Source: Moniliophthora roreri
Lineage: Eukaryota > Basidiomycota > Agaricomycetes > Agaricales > Marasmiaceae
Assembly: GCA_001466705.2 (NCBI GenBank)
Contig: LATX02000208.1
Location: forward strand, 310,001-374,000
Reading direction: 5' to 3'
DNA: 64,000 bases
Part shown: positions 46,113 to 58,029 of the stretch, in pieces
Position numbering within the stretch: the stretch's first letter is position 1
Layout: each line of letters starts with the position of its first letter
Made by a program: the position numbers and the translations under genes
The notes under the pieces: generated by a model
Database searches by the model: none
The model's input: only the letters and a program-made list of their open reading frames with translations
Told to the model about the DNA's origin: nothing

Positions 46113-48315
46113 TCCAATCGCATCGCGGTCGGGGTAGTGTATGATAGATGCTGTTAACGGCAAAGCTGTGTGCGGAACTCATAACTCGGACCTGAGGCGC
46201 GAGCTTACCAGAACAATTCGCAAGGCCAATGCACAAGGCAGCAACGAGGAACTCTATATCGTCGTAGAATTATCAGCCTCAGGGTATATTAACACATTGG
46301 AAAGTCGGGATATCAAACTACAGAAAGGTTCTATCGTCATCCCACGCCTCCACAAGTTCGATCTACATAGCACGATGATAGGAAACGCGTGTATAAAGAC
46401 AACAATGAAGTCAAATTCTCACCATTACACTCTTCCATGGCCTCCGTCTCGTAAGAATGTACTCATCCTCTTGACGATTTTCTCTAATCCCTGTAACCAC
46501 CTTGCGAGCTCAGTATCGAGTTTCTCCACTGACCCTCCTTCAGCAATACGATCATAAAAGTCGTTGCGACGTGGTACGGCTCGTATTGCGACCTAAAGCA
46601 CAGTAAGTGACGGATGAACATGCCCAGGAGCGTGAAAGGGGGGCGTACAGAAACGACAGAGCGAACCACGAAGCTATGATGATGCTTCAACACTGCGTCA
46701 TACGATCGTTTGAAGCAGACGTGTAACTCGGAGGACCTGTCGGCTTGCATGTTCTGGAGCGCCTGGCATGTAAACGCTAGCCCTCTATCAACTCCGTTAG
46801 CAAGAACGATTTTCGTGAGTTTTTTTTTTTAAAACACGCACCGAACGAGTCGAACGAGACAAGCCGTTCCATGCCTATTCGCCTCTCCCGCTTCCCCTTC
46901 TACAAGGTTCTCTAGAGTTTTCGAGGTGAAAGAGTGAGACTTGTAACGCTCTTTGACCCCCTAAGAAAAAGGCGTAAGAAACCAATTCTGATGATGATTT
47001 AGAGCCCGCATACGGTGATATTATTCCTGATATCCGTCTGTACGAATCCAAACACGCCAGAGCCTAGTAAATCTGGATATGTAACGAATGTAGTAGTATT
47101 AGCACAGTATCAATTACCATCATAAGCCACTGGAACGCACCAAACATTTTTACTAGACCATCCGAAGCTTCAAGAAAATCCTGTGTATCGACACCGTCTC
47201 CGATAATCTTAACGTCTGCGAAAGACTATATCCAGAAACTTGGTCGATTCTAGGACAAAAAGTTGCTGGGGCCTCACCTTTACTGTCTCAAAATGGGGGG
47301 CCATTATTGTCTATGTGATCAATGGAGAGTAAGAAAGGGCTCGTAGCATGCTGACTGCATGCGTCGATTGAGCAGGGAACGTGTCTGAGGTGGGGCGATA
47401 ATGATGGATCCCGATAAAAATACCGTGGGACTCTTCAACGGCATCTATGGAGCTGAAATCTTGTCTCAGAATTCAACAAGTACCCCGCAAATATCCATCC
47501 AAGTCGACTCGAGAGTGGGTCAGGTAATGGCTCGAAGACTATTCTTGACGGGGAGCATGCGACAGTGAGTCTCTAGCTTTTAAGACTACGAATTGACATA
47601 TAATGTACCTGTTTTATAGTGGTTCTGAACCCTGAAGTTACCACAAATATACGAAGATCGTTGCAAGTTCAAGGGGATTCACGAAGCATCTCAATTCCCC
47701 GCGGAGGCTTGGAGAACCCTCAACAGGCACCGGAAAGCGACCTAGGCTGGCATACCTGGTAGGCTACAGATTCTACCTCAAAAATGAAGGAGAAAGTACC
47801 TGCTTCCACAGCCTGTCTAGTTTTCAGTTTTCAAGGTCTATGTCAAATAGCACCGGAAGAAATCAGAGCACTCTGTCTTCGTGAAAATTGGACCCTCAAA
47901 CCATTCAAGTACTGTAATTATTGTCAATGGAACAGCAGAGACTGACGACTGGTTTACACTCGTTATAGATGATTTCCTTGGCTAGCATTTTCGATGATAC
48001 CAAAGAAAACTTTCTCTGCAGGACTTCAGCCCGGTCAACTGCGATGGATAATATTACCTGTCATCAGCGACGTTAAGGCTCGTCGGTTTTCCTTGCCTTC
48101 TCCGGTCACTCTGACTCTCAGATGGGGATCCGCACGCCGAGTAACTCAACCTTGCTTCAAGCGTCGTCAGGGAGCATCGCCTATGTACTGCGCATTTACA
48201 ACGAATCTGGTAATTTGTTTGACCTAGAGGAATGCAGTTGGAAGACATGCTTTCAAGGTACGAACCAAATGATAGTTTGGGTTCGTCATGACTCCCTACA
48301 CACGGTGAAAGGGAC
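46113..48315. other. no gene supported
   Basis: Only short frames with no recognisable protein features. A T/A homopolymer run lies at about 46820-46832. I see no repeats shared with the rest of the window. Confidence 0.4.
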
Positions 48316-48321
48316 AAAAAA
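48316..48321 (-). terminator. RNA polymerase III terminator of the tRNA gene
   Basis: Run of six T on the minus strand, 20 bases beyond the tRNA 3' end. Confidence 0.7.
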
Positions 48322-48341
48322 CTGCAATCTTAAAGGCGTAT

Positions 48342-48447
48342 TGACGAGAGTGGGATTCGAACCCACGCCCTTTCGGACCAGATTTATAACGTCTCAAAGA
48401 CGTTGGTCTCCTTAGTCTGGCGCCTTAGACCGCTCGGCCATCTCGCC
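48342..48447 (-). tRNA. tRNA-Leu(AAG), intron-containing
   Basis: Minus strand. The acceptor stem GGCGAGA pairs with TCTCGTC (one G-T), with discriminator A. A D-arm with the A and B box sequences (TGGCCGAGCGGTCTAAGGCG, GGTTCGAATCC) and a long class II variable arm (GGTCCGAAAGGGCG region) are present. The anticodon stem CCAGA/TCTGG encloses CTAAGG, giving anticodon AAG at 48411-48413 (A34 would be edited to inosine, reading CUU and CUC). About 26 extra bases follow position 37, an intron in the canonical place. Confidence 0.92.
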
Positions 48448-50201
48448 ATGAAAGTGGCTGGTAGCAAAGTGTACAGGTCGATAAGCTGGCACGAAATTGA
48501 ACGCTAACTTTGTCGCACAATCCCGAAAGTTCTAGTGAGCCAGTACAATATTCTCGAGAATGGGAATCAAGGATGAAGCGATCTAAGAACGATGCGAGAG
48601 AGCTATTCAATGCCCACTAGAGGTCGATGGCGCACCTGGTTTGATGCATTGGCTCGACGTTGGAAAAATTTCTAGACAAACGTTGAATATCATTTATACC
48701 TCATAGGGGAGCGTAGATCTTACCTGAGTTTTCCGACTAGACGATATTGTCTGGGCTGTTGACAGAGACATGGCTTTCACGGTTCGAGGAAGATCTAAAA
48801 CCTGCAGGTGATGAGAGATTAGCATAGTCAGGTTGGGATAATGAAACAGTACTGGCTTGTATGAGACCTGCCGAAGAAATCAATATTGCTCGGTCTTCTA
48901 CGAAACCGGGACAGTTGGCTGCAAACGCGATAGTGATTGTAACGGATAAATGCCAATCGGGACTTCGTTAGAGCAAGAAGATGCGCCAAAGTCGCACTAT
49001 GAACAGTCCCGCAACAACGCCTTGTCCTATTTGACGTGCTGCATGAGAAGCGCGAGTTGAACCACGTATAACCCAGTCTAGTGCGTGGTTTGTGATGCAC
49101 CTGAATATTAAATCCGGTGCGTGATTGCGTCAGCTGCGGCTGGAGCGAAAATAAGGATGGTGTCGATTAAACCATGACGCGAAGTTCTCTATCGACTAAC
49201 TCGGGAGCAACAGACTCCTAAATGGATGCTGGTATGGATTCCAATAAGTCGTGAATTATGAACAACCTGGCACGAACACCATTAGGACACGCTACAATTA
49301 CGCAGAACACTGGTTGACATACCTTGATAGTCACTACCACACCTGAGCGCCCACTAAACACATGCACAGACGACGCACCCATTCTCCCAACCGGTAGATT
49401 GGAATAGCTTTCCTCCGTTCGTAAAAATCTTCAGGATAAATAGTCCACTTGAAGTGGTTCTGATGATGGATGGAAATGACGCCAGCAAATATCCGGCCGG
49501 CAGCAGCCAAGAGATAGAATCGAGAGACCGTAGGCTAGGCAGTGAAATGGGCCCGTTATTGCGACTGTCGTGGTTGGCGATGAAGACGATGGGCACATCA
49601 GTTCACTTGCGTGGTTGAAGAAACCGTGGAAAAATATGGTGTGCCCGAGGAACTTCTGCTTCTTCAATTGAGAGTTTACTCTTTCCTATGTTCTGGACTT
49701 CCTTGCGCGCTGGTTTCTGTTTAAACTTGCGCAGCTACGTCGGTATCATGCGGTGCGTGAAATGACTTGATTTCTATCACCCTGCACTATCTCACATTAG
49801 ACCTCTACTTGTATCGTAGCCCAATGAAGTTGGGTCAAGGATAAGCTCGAGATGCAGTTTTTAACAACGCGCGCAATCCACGGAGGAGCAAACCAACTGT
49901 CGTGAGTTTACCTGAAGGCTCTTAACGATGAAATCATTGGTATAACCCTCTTTTGTCCCTCAACGTAGAGAGAATCGGCTTTAGACGCGTCTCATTGCGG
50001 CACGCTGGTACCTCGCTCCCTTCATCAAGCGGCCAACAATCGGGATTTTCTGGCTATATTAGTCAAATTGATGATCACCATTGGCTTGCCGTGTCTCAAC
50101 GAACCTGCGCATTCTATCAAAAGAACTATAAAAAGGCTCCTCAAGTCTGCATAGACATCTCAGTCCTCGAATCGATTTTCACAACCAACTTGCACTCAAA
50201 C
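48448..50201. other. intergenic and promoter region of the flavin monooxygenase
   Basis: No gene recognised between 48448 and about 50000. A TATAAAAA box at 50127-50134 lies 75 bp upstream of the monooxygenase ATG and is its probable core promoter. Confidence 0.5.
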
Positions 50202-52232
50202 ATGGCTCCTGTCCTCATCGTATGTTCCCCCCCTCTTTCTATGTTAATGAACGCCCACTAACATCGTCCTTAAACGCAGGTCGGTGCCGGTCCATCAGGT
50301 TCGTATGAATATGTCTTTGTATCCGATTATGCTTAGATTTCGTAGGTTTGGCTCTTGCCTTATCACTTTTACGCAACGGCGTTCCCGTTCGAATCATCAA
50401 CAAACAACTCGAGCATGGCGTTGGTCAACGCGGAGCTGGTATACAGGTTTGTCTGCCGTCTATCTTCACCTTATGAGTCGTGCTGAATGTTGCCGCAGTC
50501 AAGAACCTTGGAACTGTACAAGCCCTTAGGACTTCTTCAAGATGTTCAGAAAATGGCCGGTCGGGCCCAGCCAATGCGTTTTTACACCTCTCCGGAGGGC
50601 CCGGCACCAGTCAAAGAAGCGACAATGATTGAATGGCTAGACAACACCCCAGAATTTCCTCTTGTACGTCTTCAAACACTCTTTACGCTCATTTCTAACA
50701 TTTTGCAGATCAACCCGCTCATGCTAGGTCAGGACCGACACGAAGCACTTCTCCGTAAACATATCGAGAAGGACTATAACGTTCACGTCGAGCTTGGAAC
50801 GGAGCTTAGCACTTTCTCGCAAACAGCCGACTACGTTGAAGCGAAGCTTATCAAACGCGGGGCCGATGGCGAAGAGATATCGTCTGAAACGGCAAAATTC
50901 GAGTTCATGGCTGGAACTGATGGTGCACGAAGCGTTGTGAGGAAGCAGCTTGGGCTTTCCTTCCTTGGAGAGCCAAGGCCGGATGATGACGCAGTAATGA
51001 TCACTGGCGATGTCCATGTCAAGAATGGCATACCTGATAGAAAGGTCAGTTTTCCTCGTCGTGTTACACTGAGCATGTTATCTGATGTTCATCTGACAGT
51101 ATTGGCGTTCTTGGGGTGACGCAAAAGGATCTTTGTAAGTCGAATAGCTTATCTTTTTAGTACTTTCTAACCGTTCTCCAGTGTAACTCTCCGACCATGC
51201 GAAACGGACGATGATCGTTTCAATTTCATGGCTGCTGGTTCCGAACTAGATGTCGAAAACATTCAAAAGGATGCAATCTTCCGCCATATCTCACAGACTA
51301 TTGGCAGAGAGATTGAGTTTGGGGATCTCATATGGGCTGGAGTTTGGCGTCCTAACGTTCGAATGGTCGACAAGTTTGGTGAAGGTCGTGTCTTCGTAGT
51401 CGGAGGTAGGTTTTTCCTGGATTATTCACATCAAGTGTCTATTACTTACCGTTCCTTCATAGATGCTGCACACGTACACAGTCCAACTGGAGGACAAGGT
51501 CTCAACTCTGGTGTCCAAGATGCCATCAACCTCGCGTGGAAACTCGCTCTCGTACACAGAAGAATCGCTCCTCTATCTCTATTAATATCTTACACCTCCG
51601 AACGTCTCCCGGTCATCGCGTACATGCTCGACATGACCACTAAATTACTCGACAAGACTTTCAATGGGGCACGAAACATGAATACCATCAACGTCGAAGG
51701 ATTCGTGCGAGGATTTGAGACGCGCCAGCTGGGGGTCAATTACCGAGGTAGCCCACTATTCATTGACGAGAGGCATCAGCCTACAGAGGGCGAAGTCGTG
51801 GATCCGTATAGGAGCGGGGTGGATGGGACAGTGAGAGCAGGCGATCGTGCACCGGCGGCTCATGGGTTGGTTGGGAAAGATGGTGCGGAGACAACGCTGT
51901 TGGATGTGTTTAGCCCAAGCAAGCATACGGTGCTAGTCTTTGCGGACGAAGGGCCTAATGCGTTGAAGGAAACTCTTGAGGCAGCAAGGAGCGTATTCCC
52001 AGATGGAACAGCCCAATATGCTGTCATCCACCCTGCAGGCACCGAAGTCCCGGAGGTTCAAGCCGAATACGTCTTTGTCGATAAGGAGGGATTCGCATTC
52101 AAGCACTACAAGGTCGAGAAGGGTGACAAATGCCGAATATTCCTGATTAGACCAGATGGGTATATAGGTGCGATTCTTCAGGGTACTGAAGGGCTACATC
52201 GGTATGGGAGTGTCGTGTTTGGTCAGAAGTAA
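50202..52232 (+). CDS. FAD-dependent monooxygenase (PheA/TfdB family), 8 exons
   Basis: Join of 50202-50219, 50280-50298, 50346-50446, 50499-50663, 50709-51044, 51100-51134, 51182-51405 and 51463-52232, with seven GT-AG introns of 45-60 bp, giving 555 codons. The dinucleotide-binding GxGxxG (VGAGPSG) is spread over exons 1-3. GQRGAGIQSRTLELY, the DG motif (GTDGARSVVRKQLGL) and the GD motif (GDAAHVHSPTGGQGLN) follow in the order of aromatic-ring hydroxylases. The last about 170 residues are the thioredoxin-like C-terminal domain of phenol hydroxylase relatives (KHTVLVFADEGPN, FLIRPDGYIG). It would hydroxylate an aromatic substrate with NAD(P)H and O2; the substrate is unknown. The first two exons are only 18 and 19 bp. 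The TATA box is 75 bp upstream. Confidence 0.93.
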
Positions 52233-52439
52233 AAAAAAGATTCGGTTTCTGTAGGATATCAGTGAACTGTAGGTAGTGATAAGTTATTTGGATACATCAC
52301 TATATATCATTATCATTTAATTTCATTCCCAACGCTCTTGATGACCCGAGCATCGTAGTAAGGATGTCTGAGTGACAGCCATGAGCCGCCTGGCACCTTT
52401 CATACTCTTTCATACTTCCCTCAAGTTCTCTGAACTGAT

Positions 52440-52730
52440 CATTCGTGCATAGGACCTTGTTCTCGCTTTGTCGCTCCTACAAAATAAGATTCCCGTTCAA
52501 CTTATTGACAAGCCTTCTGCACAACGTGCGTCGTGGAGCGGAAATACACGTAAATTCGTCCGAAATTCCCACCTCTCTCTCTTCTACTACAAACACCGTT
52601 CTGGAGAACGTATCGAGAATCATATCTCAAGGCAAGATGCACTCTTGGACAGACCAAATTCATGGCTTTGGTCGCTTAGAAGGATACGGAGGGGTCAGGA
52701 CAATTCGGAGGAGATACATAATGGTGTGTC
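52440..52730 (+). pseudogene. fragment of a second flavin monooxygenase
   Basis: About 210 bp downstream of the monooxygenase stop, one frame reads LALSLLQNKIPVQLIDKPSA, matching the LALALSLLRNGVPVRIINK segment of the intact gene. A later QDALL block resembles its GQDRHEALLR. The FAD-binding start and the rest are missing. It is the remnant of a tandem paralogue. Confidence 0.5.
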
Positions 52731-53022
52731 ACTCAACCACTATGCTGTATTGACATACCCTAATAATTATCGCCATAGAAGACATGAAAAGTGATCCGTT
52801 ACCATACTGGGTCTCGTTCCGGAATGGGCTGAAGCTTGCCAGCAAAGTCTATGCTACTCGTCGGTGGTTCTTTGCTCTGCTCCAGAGCAGTTCCTCATCT
52901 CAGTTTCATTAGGATGCAGCCTTACCACGTCTTTCATGGAGGGCGAAAGCAAAAGGAGAGATGAAATACTGCTATTCAAGCTAGAGATGATACAATTCGT
53001 TCACTTCTGCAACTTTCCTCTT
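52731..53022. other. no gene recognised
   Basis: Short sequence between the monooxygenase remnant and the first secreted-protein gene. Nothing seen beyond the 3' flank of the latter. Confidence 0.3.
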
Positions 53023-53364
53023 TTACTGGCCAACACATGTCAGTGTTCCAGACTGGTCGACACAGACTGAACAAAAATCAGCACAGCTATATGCTCGCTG
53101 ATGGACAAGCACTTACCTCCATCGATCACATGGGAAGTGTCGGATGGGCCGCTATAGAATTTGCAGCTGCTTCCTGCATGGTGGTCACCATTGTTTGGGG
53201 GGTTGCAGGCGGAAACTAGAAAGCATTGCATTGGTAAGTTCAATGTGAACCTCAGAGACAGACCGATACTGACCCGGATCAGTCGCAATCAGGACTGCGC
53301 CGAATGCTTGGCCTGCGAAGAGGACAGCAACGACGGAGACGAGAGCAGTAACTTTGGAGAACAT
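53023..53364 (-). CDS. small secreted four-cysteine protein, family 1, minus-type member 1
   Basis: Join (minus strand) of 53274-53364, 53117-53215 and 53023-53066: exons of 91, 99 and 44 bp with two phase-1 introns (58 and 50 bp), 77 codons. A signal peptide (MFSKVTALVSVVAVLFAGQA) is followed by a mature part with four Cys: ACNPPNNGDHHAGSSCKF, then VCVDQ and LTCVGQ. I do not recognise the family. Four Cys would allow two disulfides in an extracellular peptide. A TATAAAA box (53442-53448, reverse) lies 78 bp upstream. It is divergent from the gene at 54908. Minus-type members share MFSKV at the start and CVGQ at the end. Confidence 0.85.
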
Positions 53365-54907
53365 GTTGAGTGGAGTGCTGTATTGAGGGTAAGTTCTGAG
53401 TTCTGAGTTGTGGATGAATGTAGTGAGCTCAACCGGAAATCTTTTATAGGTTTCAGCCTCGCTTCGCCATCAGCTAATTGTCCAAATTCAGAGTCCAAGC
53501 CACTCAGCTGGCTCAAGCTTCGTTCTAACGAGGACTGAACGAAGTCGGCGTCTTGTGTTTCGGAAATCTATTCTGTGGAGCTCGGGAGGCGACCAGGTAC
53601 GTTTCGCACCAGCCAACTTCACCGTTCCTGAGCGCTAAGCACTAGTTGCACTTTGTTCAGTGTTGAAGTGAACGGGACAGTGGAGCCTGCCGTTAGACTA
53701 GAGATGAAATTCGACCTCAACCGAGGTACTCTCATAACTCCACGCATCGCTTTTCCGACTCTCCGACATCAGCGCCAATTTTCCCGCACTTGTTGGTCAA
53801 CATCACTCCCTGATTTAGCCACGATCTTCGGTTACGCCGAATCTTAATTTAGCGCTTCCCATGCCGTTTACAGTAATGGTTCGTCTGCAACAAGTGGCAA
53901 TACAACAATGGATCATCGACCGCTTGCGACGTCACACGCTACCGCCATACTTGTGTGTGACGGCGAATATCGTGAGTTCTATTTCTGTCTTGTTAAAGCT
54001 GAATACGCTTGTAATCCCCTCCCGCTTCAGCGTCATTAATGAATAACCGGCCATCAAGCTATTATAGCAACGGCTTTTGAACACTCCATGAACCCGACTT
54101 TCTTGACACCTGCAAGTGTCTCCTGAATATCAAAGTTTGCCGAAGTATTGACCTTTAACCTCATATGCGTTCCTCAGGATACTTGGATGCCCCACAGCTA
54201 AACCTGTGTTTGATGGCGAATGGTGCGTCCTATTTCTGTCTCATTATTCTGGATTTGTTTCGATTCGTTCGGCATTAGAATAAGACGCTCGGCCATCAAG
54301 TTTCTACAGACCGGAAAACCCCACGAGCCCGACTTTCTCAACACTCGTAAGTGTCTCTTGAATATCAAATTCGCCACTGTACTGACCTCGTTATTCATCA
54401 GGATGCTTGGGTGCTCCACCATTCACTTTCGAAACGCGCTCCATTCCTTTCATTCTGTCATGGTCTTCCCGCTATCCACTTTGTGATTCTGGATTCAGTC
54501 GACCCTTAGTCGACCTTTCGTGGTATGGTGCAGGTTTCAAACTCACCTGTAAGCGTCTTCCAGGCATCAGAACTCGTTTGTGTATTGACTTCTATCTCCT
54601 CTTTTTGGCTTCAGAATACTCCACCTCTTGCTTTCGGATCTACGCCCAACAGTTTCAGTTTGACATGATTCTTCCCGATACCCACTTGAAATACTGGATC
54701 AGTGTATTCACGATGCAAAGGCAGGGTGTTGTGGCTCGAGGACTCCACCACCACTCTCGAAACACGACTCGATTCTGCCATCTCTTCCCGTATCGACTTT
54801 GCCTTCCCCCTTCCTCATTCGGCACCCCCAGTTTCGCAAAACCTATAAGAGGAGTCTGTACTTCGTGCCCAGACCTCAGAACACAAGAACCTTCTGCTTC
54901 ACCAATC
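53365..54907. promoter_or_regulatory. divergent spacer of family 1 pair 1, with an internal repeat
   Basis: Contains both promoters (TATA at 53442-53448 reverse and 54844-54850 forward). The block 53640-53860 closely matches 59650-59860 in the spacer of pair 2. Inside, about 53948-54190 is repeated at about 54202-54420 (period about 254 bp; shared words TGTGTxTGAxGGCGAAT and CCCGACTTTCT). No coding frame is supported. Confidence 0.65.
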
Positions 54908-55247
54908 ATGCACTTCAGACTCACTACTGCCTTGTCCGTCGTCGCTGTCCTCTTCGCAGGTCAAGCTTTCGGCGCCGTCCTCATCGCTACCGATCCTGGT
55001 CAGTCATCGTTATTGCCCACGTACCTCACCTCCATGCTGACCATTCCTCTTAGTCTCTGCTTGCAACCCGCCCAACAACGGTGACCACCACGGTGGAAGC
55101 AGCTGCAAATACTACAGTGGTCCAAGTGACACCTCGCACGTCATCTCAGGCAGTAAGTGATGCTCATTCTGATCGTTGATTGGAGGCTCATTCAACTCGT
55201 CAGTCTGCATTGACCAATCTGGTACTTTGACTTGTGTTGGAGAGTAA
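54908..55247 (+). CDS. small secreted four-cysteine protein, family 1, plus-type member 1
   Basis: Join of 54908-54998, 55054-55152 and 55204-55247 (91, 99 and 44 bp), both introns phase 1, 77 codons. The signal peptide ends near residue 22 (LFAGQAFG). Mature Cys are at residues 34, 48, 65 and 74 (ACNPPNNGDHHGGSSCKYYS; ICIDQ; LTCVGE). A TATA-like TATAAGA at 54844-54850 lies 64 bp upstream. It differs from the minus-type members in the first residues (MHFRL), in HHGG for HHAG and in the end CVGE. Function unknown; an effector, defence or signalling role is only inference. Confidence 0.87.
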
Positions 55248-55878
55248 ACGTGTTATCCACTGAGCAGAAGAGATGTAACATGTACAAGTAATGCTCGTTT
55301 GACATATCCTATTTATGAAATGTAAAATTAGTTTGGACGCCTATGCATGTTGATGTTGATGAATAATGAAGTATGCGAGTCATGGAGAATGGGCTATTCA
55401 AGAATAGCGGAGAGTGCTAATGTGCGTCTGTGAAAGGAAGTCTTAGCTGTGCCTTCGGTTCCTACTTTCTGATGACCCTTACAGCTCGAGCTTGGGACAT
55501 ATGACCAACATATGACGAATATGTGGATTGACCAAAAGCCTGTTCTCCCCTGATGAAGAGGAACCAGTGTACCTACTCAGATGCTCGTGTCAAAATTGGG
55601 AGAACTAGGGCTCCGCGCCGTCCCCGTATTCAGGCGGTGAGATAGTCCTGCTGAAGGCCGGAAGATGACCATGATTAGAACAGGATACAAGGGCGCACGG
55701 TGTCGACGTCAACGACAGGACATTCAGACTTGGAGAAATAACTCCCTCTCGGAGAAGGAACATAAAATATACCTCAACGTCTACTTCAAGGATTCAGTAT
55801 CAGACATACATGTCAAACAATTTCCAATGCAATTTAAGATAGTAGTACAAGCTAATTTGACGGGACGCAAAAAAGTCT
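55248..55878. other. no gene recognised
   Basis: 3' flanks of two convergent secreted-protein genes (families 1 and 2). Only short random frames. Confidence 0.4.
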
Positions 55879-56439
55879 TTAGATGAAGTCTATAAGAGCG
55901 GGTGAGCAATTCCAAACAGTCCGGTTGTGCTTGTGACTCACCACTGTCGTCGAAGCAGTCGCCACAACCGTCGCCGTTGGACAAGCAGACACCATGTCCA
56001 TCGTCAAACTTCTGCCTGTGAGAAACGAGGAATGAGCCCTGCAACTAACCATAAGTAACGAAAAAGTTACTTACATCCCATTGATACTGTTCTTGCTAGG
56101 GTCACCGCATCCGAGTAGACCAGCCGCCTCCTGGCGGGTGGTCTCACTGAGAATGACGTCTCCTCCAGTGACTCCCGCGACGTACACACAGCAGTTACCT
56201 TTGCAGGCAACGTTCCAAGCCGTTTTTGGCGGCAAGTCAAGGGGGTTGGTGTAGGTGCACGTGTTGCCGGTGTTGAAGGCAGCATTCCAAGCAGCTTGGT
56301 CGTTGACGAGTGCCTGGCAGTCGGAGAGAGTGGCATCACTGGTGGTGCCGCAGTGAACACCCACCTCAGCAGTGACAAAGGGGATGAGCCTGAGTGAGAT
56401 GGAAACAGCGGCGGCGACGACGATCGAGGTGAGCTGCAT
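55879..56439 (-). CDS. secreted Cys-rich protein, family 2, minus member
   Basis: Join (minus strand) of 56075-56439, 55942-56015 and 55879-55889 with GT-AG introns of 59 and 52 bp, 149 codons. A signal peptide (residues 1 to about 24, ending VTA) precedes HCGTTSDATLSDCQALV, then TCTYTNP, ACKGNCCVYVAG, LLGCGDPSKN, and the C-terminal VCLSNGDGCGDCFDDSDF. The CG...DC...C layout recalls Hce2/Ecp2-type secreted proteins, but the match is weak and I treat it as an unnamed family. The second acceptor in intron 1 (CTCACAG) is chosen because only it restores the GMQKF reading matching the partner gene. A TATAAAA lies about 80 bp upstream. It is divergent from the homologue at 57335. Confidence 0.85.
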
Positions 56440-57334
56440 GGTTAATATTGATTATGAGGATGTTGTGATTATGAGTGTGGGGTGGTTCCTATGGTAGAAC
56501 TGTATCACTTTCACGGCTTTTATAGAGAAAGCGATAGTGGTGTGAATCGTACCATAGAGAGTGGCAGAGGCTGCAGCTGCAAATAAAACAAACACCACCT
56601 GCTGTGGAGCTCGAAAGCAACGAAGACCAACCTTGAAACACCTAGCGTTGATTTTGACGCCACACATCGCGAGGGTGGTTGTTGAAACTACGACTTTGAT
56701 CAACAAAAATGGGCAAATAACGATCTATGACGTACAACAGTTCTGCTTCTTTCTTTTACTGGTTTAGCAGCGTCATGATGCAGTGATAGAGGAAACAAAA
56801 CACCTTCCATTGCGATGGCGGTTGACCTCAAAACCATCGCAAACCCATCAGCCTTATTGTCGGTGCCCGAACAAAATGAATGATGCTCCAATTTGCCGCT
56901 CCTGCTCCCTTAGTGCGGCGGCAAAAATCACGCGGTGATCTGCGCGAGCAGAGCGCCGCAGCCGCCCATCGCGATGATGGTACTGAAACTGCGACTTGGA
57001 AAGGGCAAATGACATCCAAATAAGGTCCACGAATAGAAGTGCTTTCGAAACCATCAACAACAAAATTCATTCGAACCGACTAGAGAGCTCCACTAAAAGT
57101 TTCAGTGCTTGAATCAGTGCTTGATTTCAAAGTTTGAAAAATGGTCCACGCAACTCTTGCATCAGAGCTGCGTCAGGCTATGTGGCTTGTCATAAACCTA
57201 CAAGAGAGGGGGAGGGTGAAAAGGTATAAATAGAGGTATCAAACAGTCTTTGTTGTTCATCCGGAGATTCCTCACCGCTGTAACCAACTAGACACTCACA
57301 TTACTCTTTTATCGCGGTTCACCAAGTCTTAAAG
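56440..57334. promoter_or_regulatory. divergent spacer of the family 2 pair
   Basis: 895 bp between two head-to-head homologous genes, with a TATA box on each side (TATAAAA reverse near 56516-56523, TATAAATA forward at 57225-57232). No coding frame is supported. Confidence 0.6.
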
Positions 57335-58029
57335 ATGAAGAGAATTGCAGCCCTCGTTGCCTTTGTAGCCTTCTCGATGGCCAATCCCCTCGAACGTCGA
57401 GACGTTCATTGTGGCACTACCTGTATGTATTCAGTCGGAGCTCATGATGAATGTTGACTCACCTTTTCTTCTATAGCCGATGCCACTCTTTCCGACTGCC
57501 AGCAGCTCACGTCAGATAAGGCCCTCTGGGACTCGGTGTAAGGAATAGTCGATAGTCACTCATAAGCTATATGGACATTGACGAGTTCCTATTGATGATC
57601 AACAGTTTCAACACCGGCAACATCTGCCATTTCACCAACCCGACTTACCAGCTCATCAATCACGAAGCCTACAAGTATGTGCTCAAGTTATTCCTTCTCT
57701 AATCCGACAAACTGACTTGAATTTCTTCAAGCGTTGCCTGCCATGGGAATTGCTGCGTCTACGTAGCAGGTGACAACGCCTTTGAAGATCCCCAAGGCGG
57801 CCTCACCCTCGATCGTGACAAGATCTTCCAGGAGGCTGCAGGTCTCATGGGTTGTGGTGACCCGGGCAAGAACACCATTAATGCCATGCAGGCTTTCAGT
57901 GACAGTCATGCTACCTGCGTCTCTAATGGTGATGGCTGCGGAGACTGCTTTGATGACGCTGGTTCGTCTGTCCTCTCTTCCTTTTCCGGATCCTGATGCT
58001 AAGCTGTTTGTTCAGATTACCGGCTTTAA
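57335..58029 (+). CDS. secreted Cys-rich protein, family 2, plus member, 5 exons
   Basis: Join of 57335-57422, 57477-57537, 57606-57674, 57732-57961 and 58016-58029, introns 54-68 bp, 153 codons. The signal peptide (residues 1 to about 16) is followed by a probable LERR processing site, then HCGTTSDATLSDCQQL, ICHFTNPT, ACHGNCCVYVAG, LMGCGDPGKN and CVSNGDGCGDCFDDADY. It is clearly homologous to the gene at 55879-56439 but has two more introns near its 5' end. Cys spacing is kept, so several disulfides are likely in an extracellular protein. Function unknown; the Hce2-like resemblance is weak. Confidence 0.87.
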
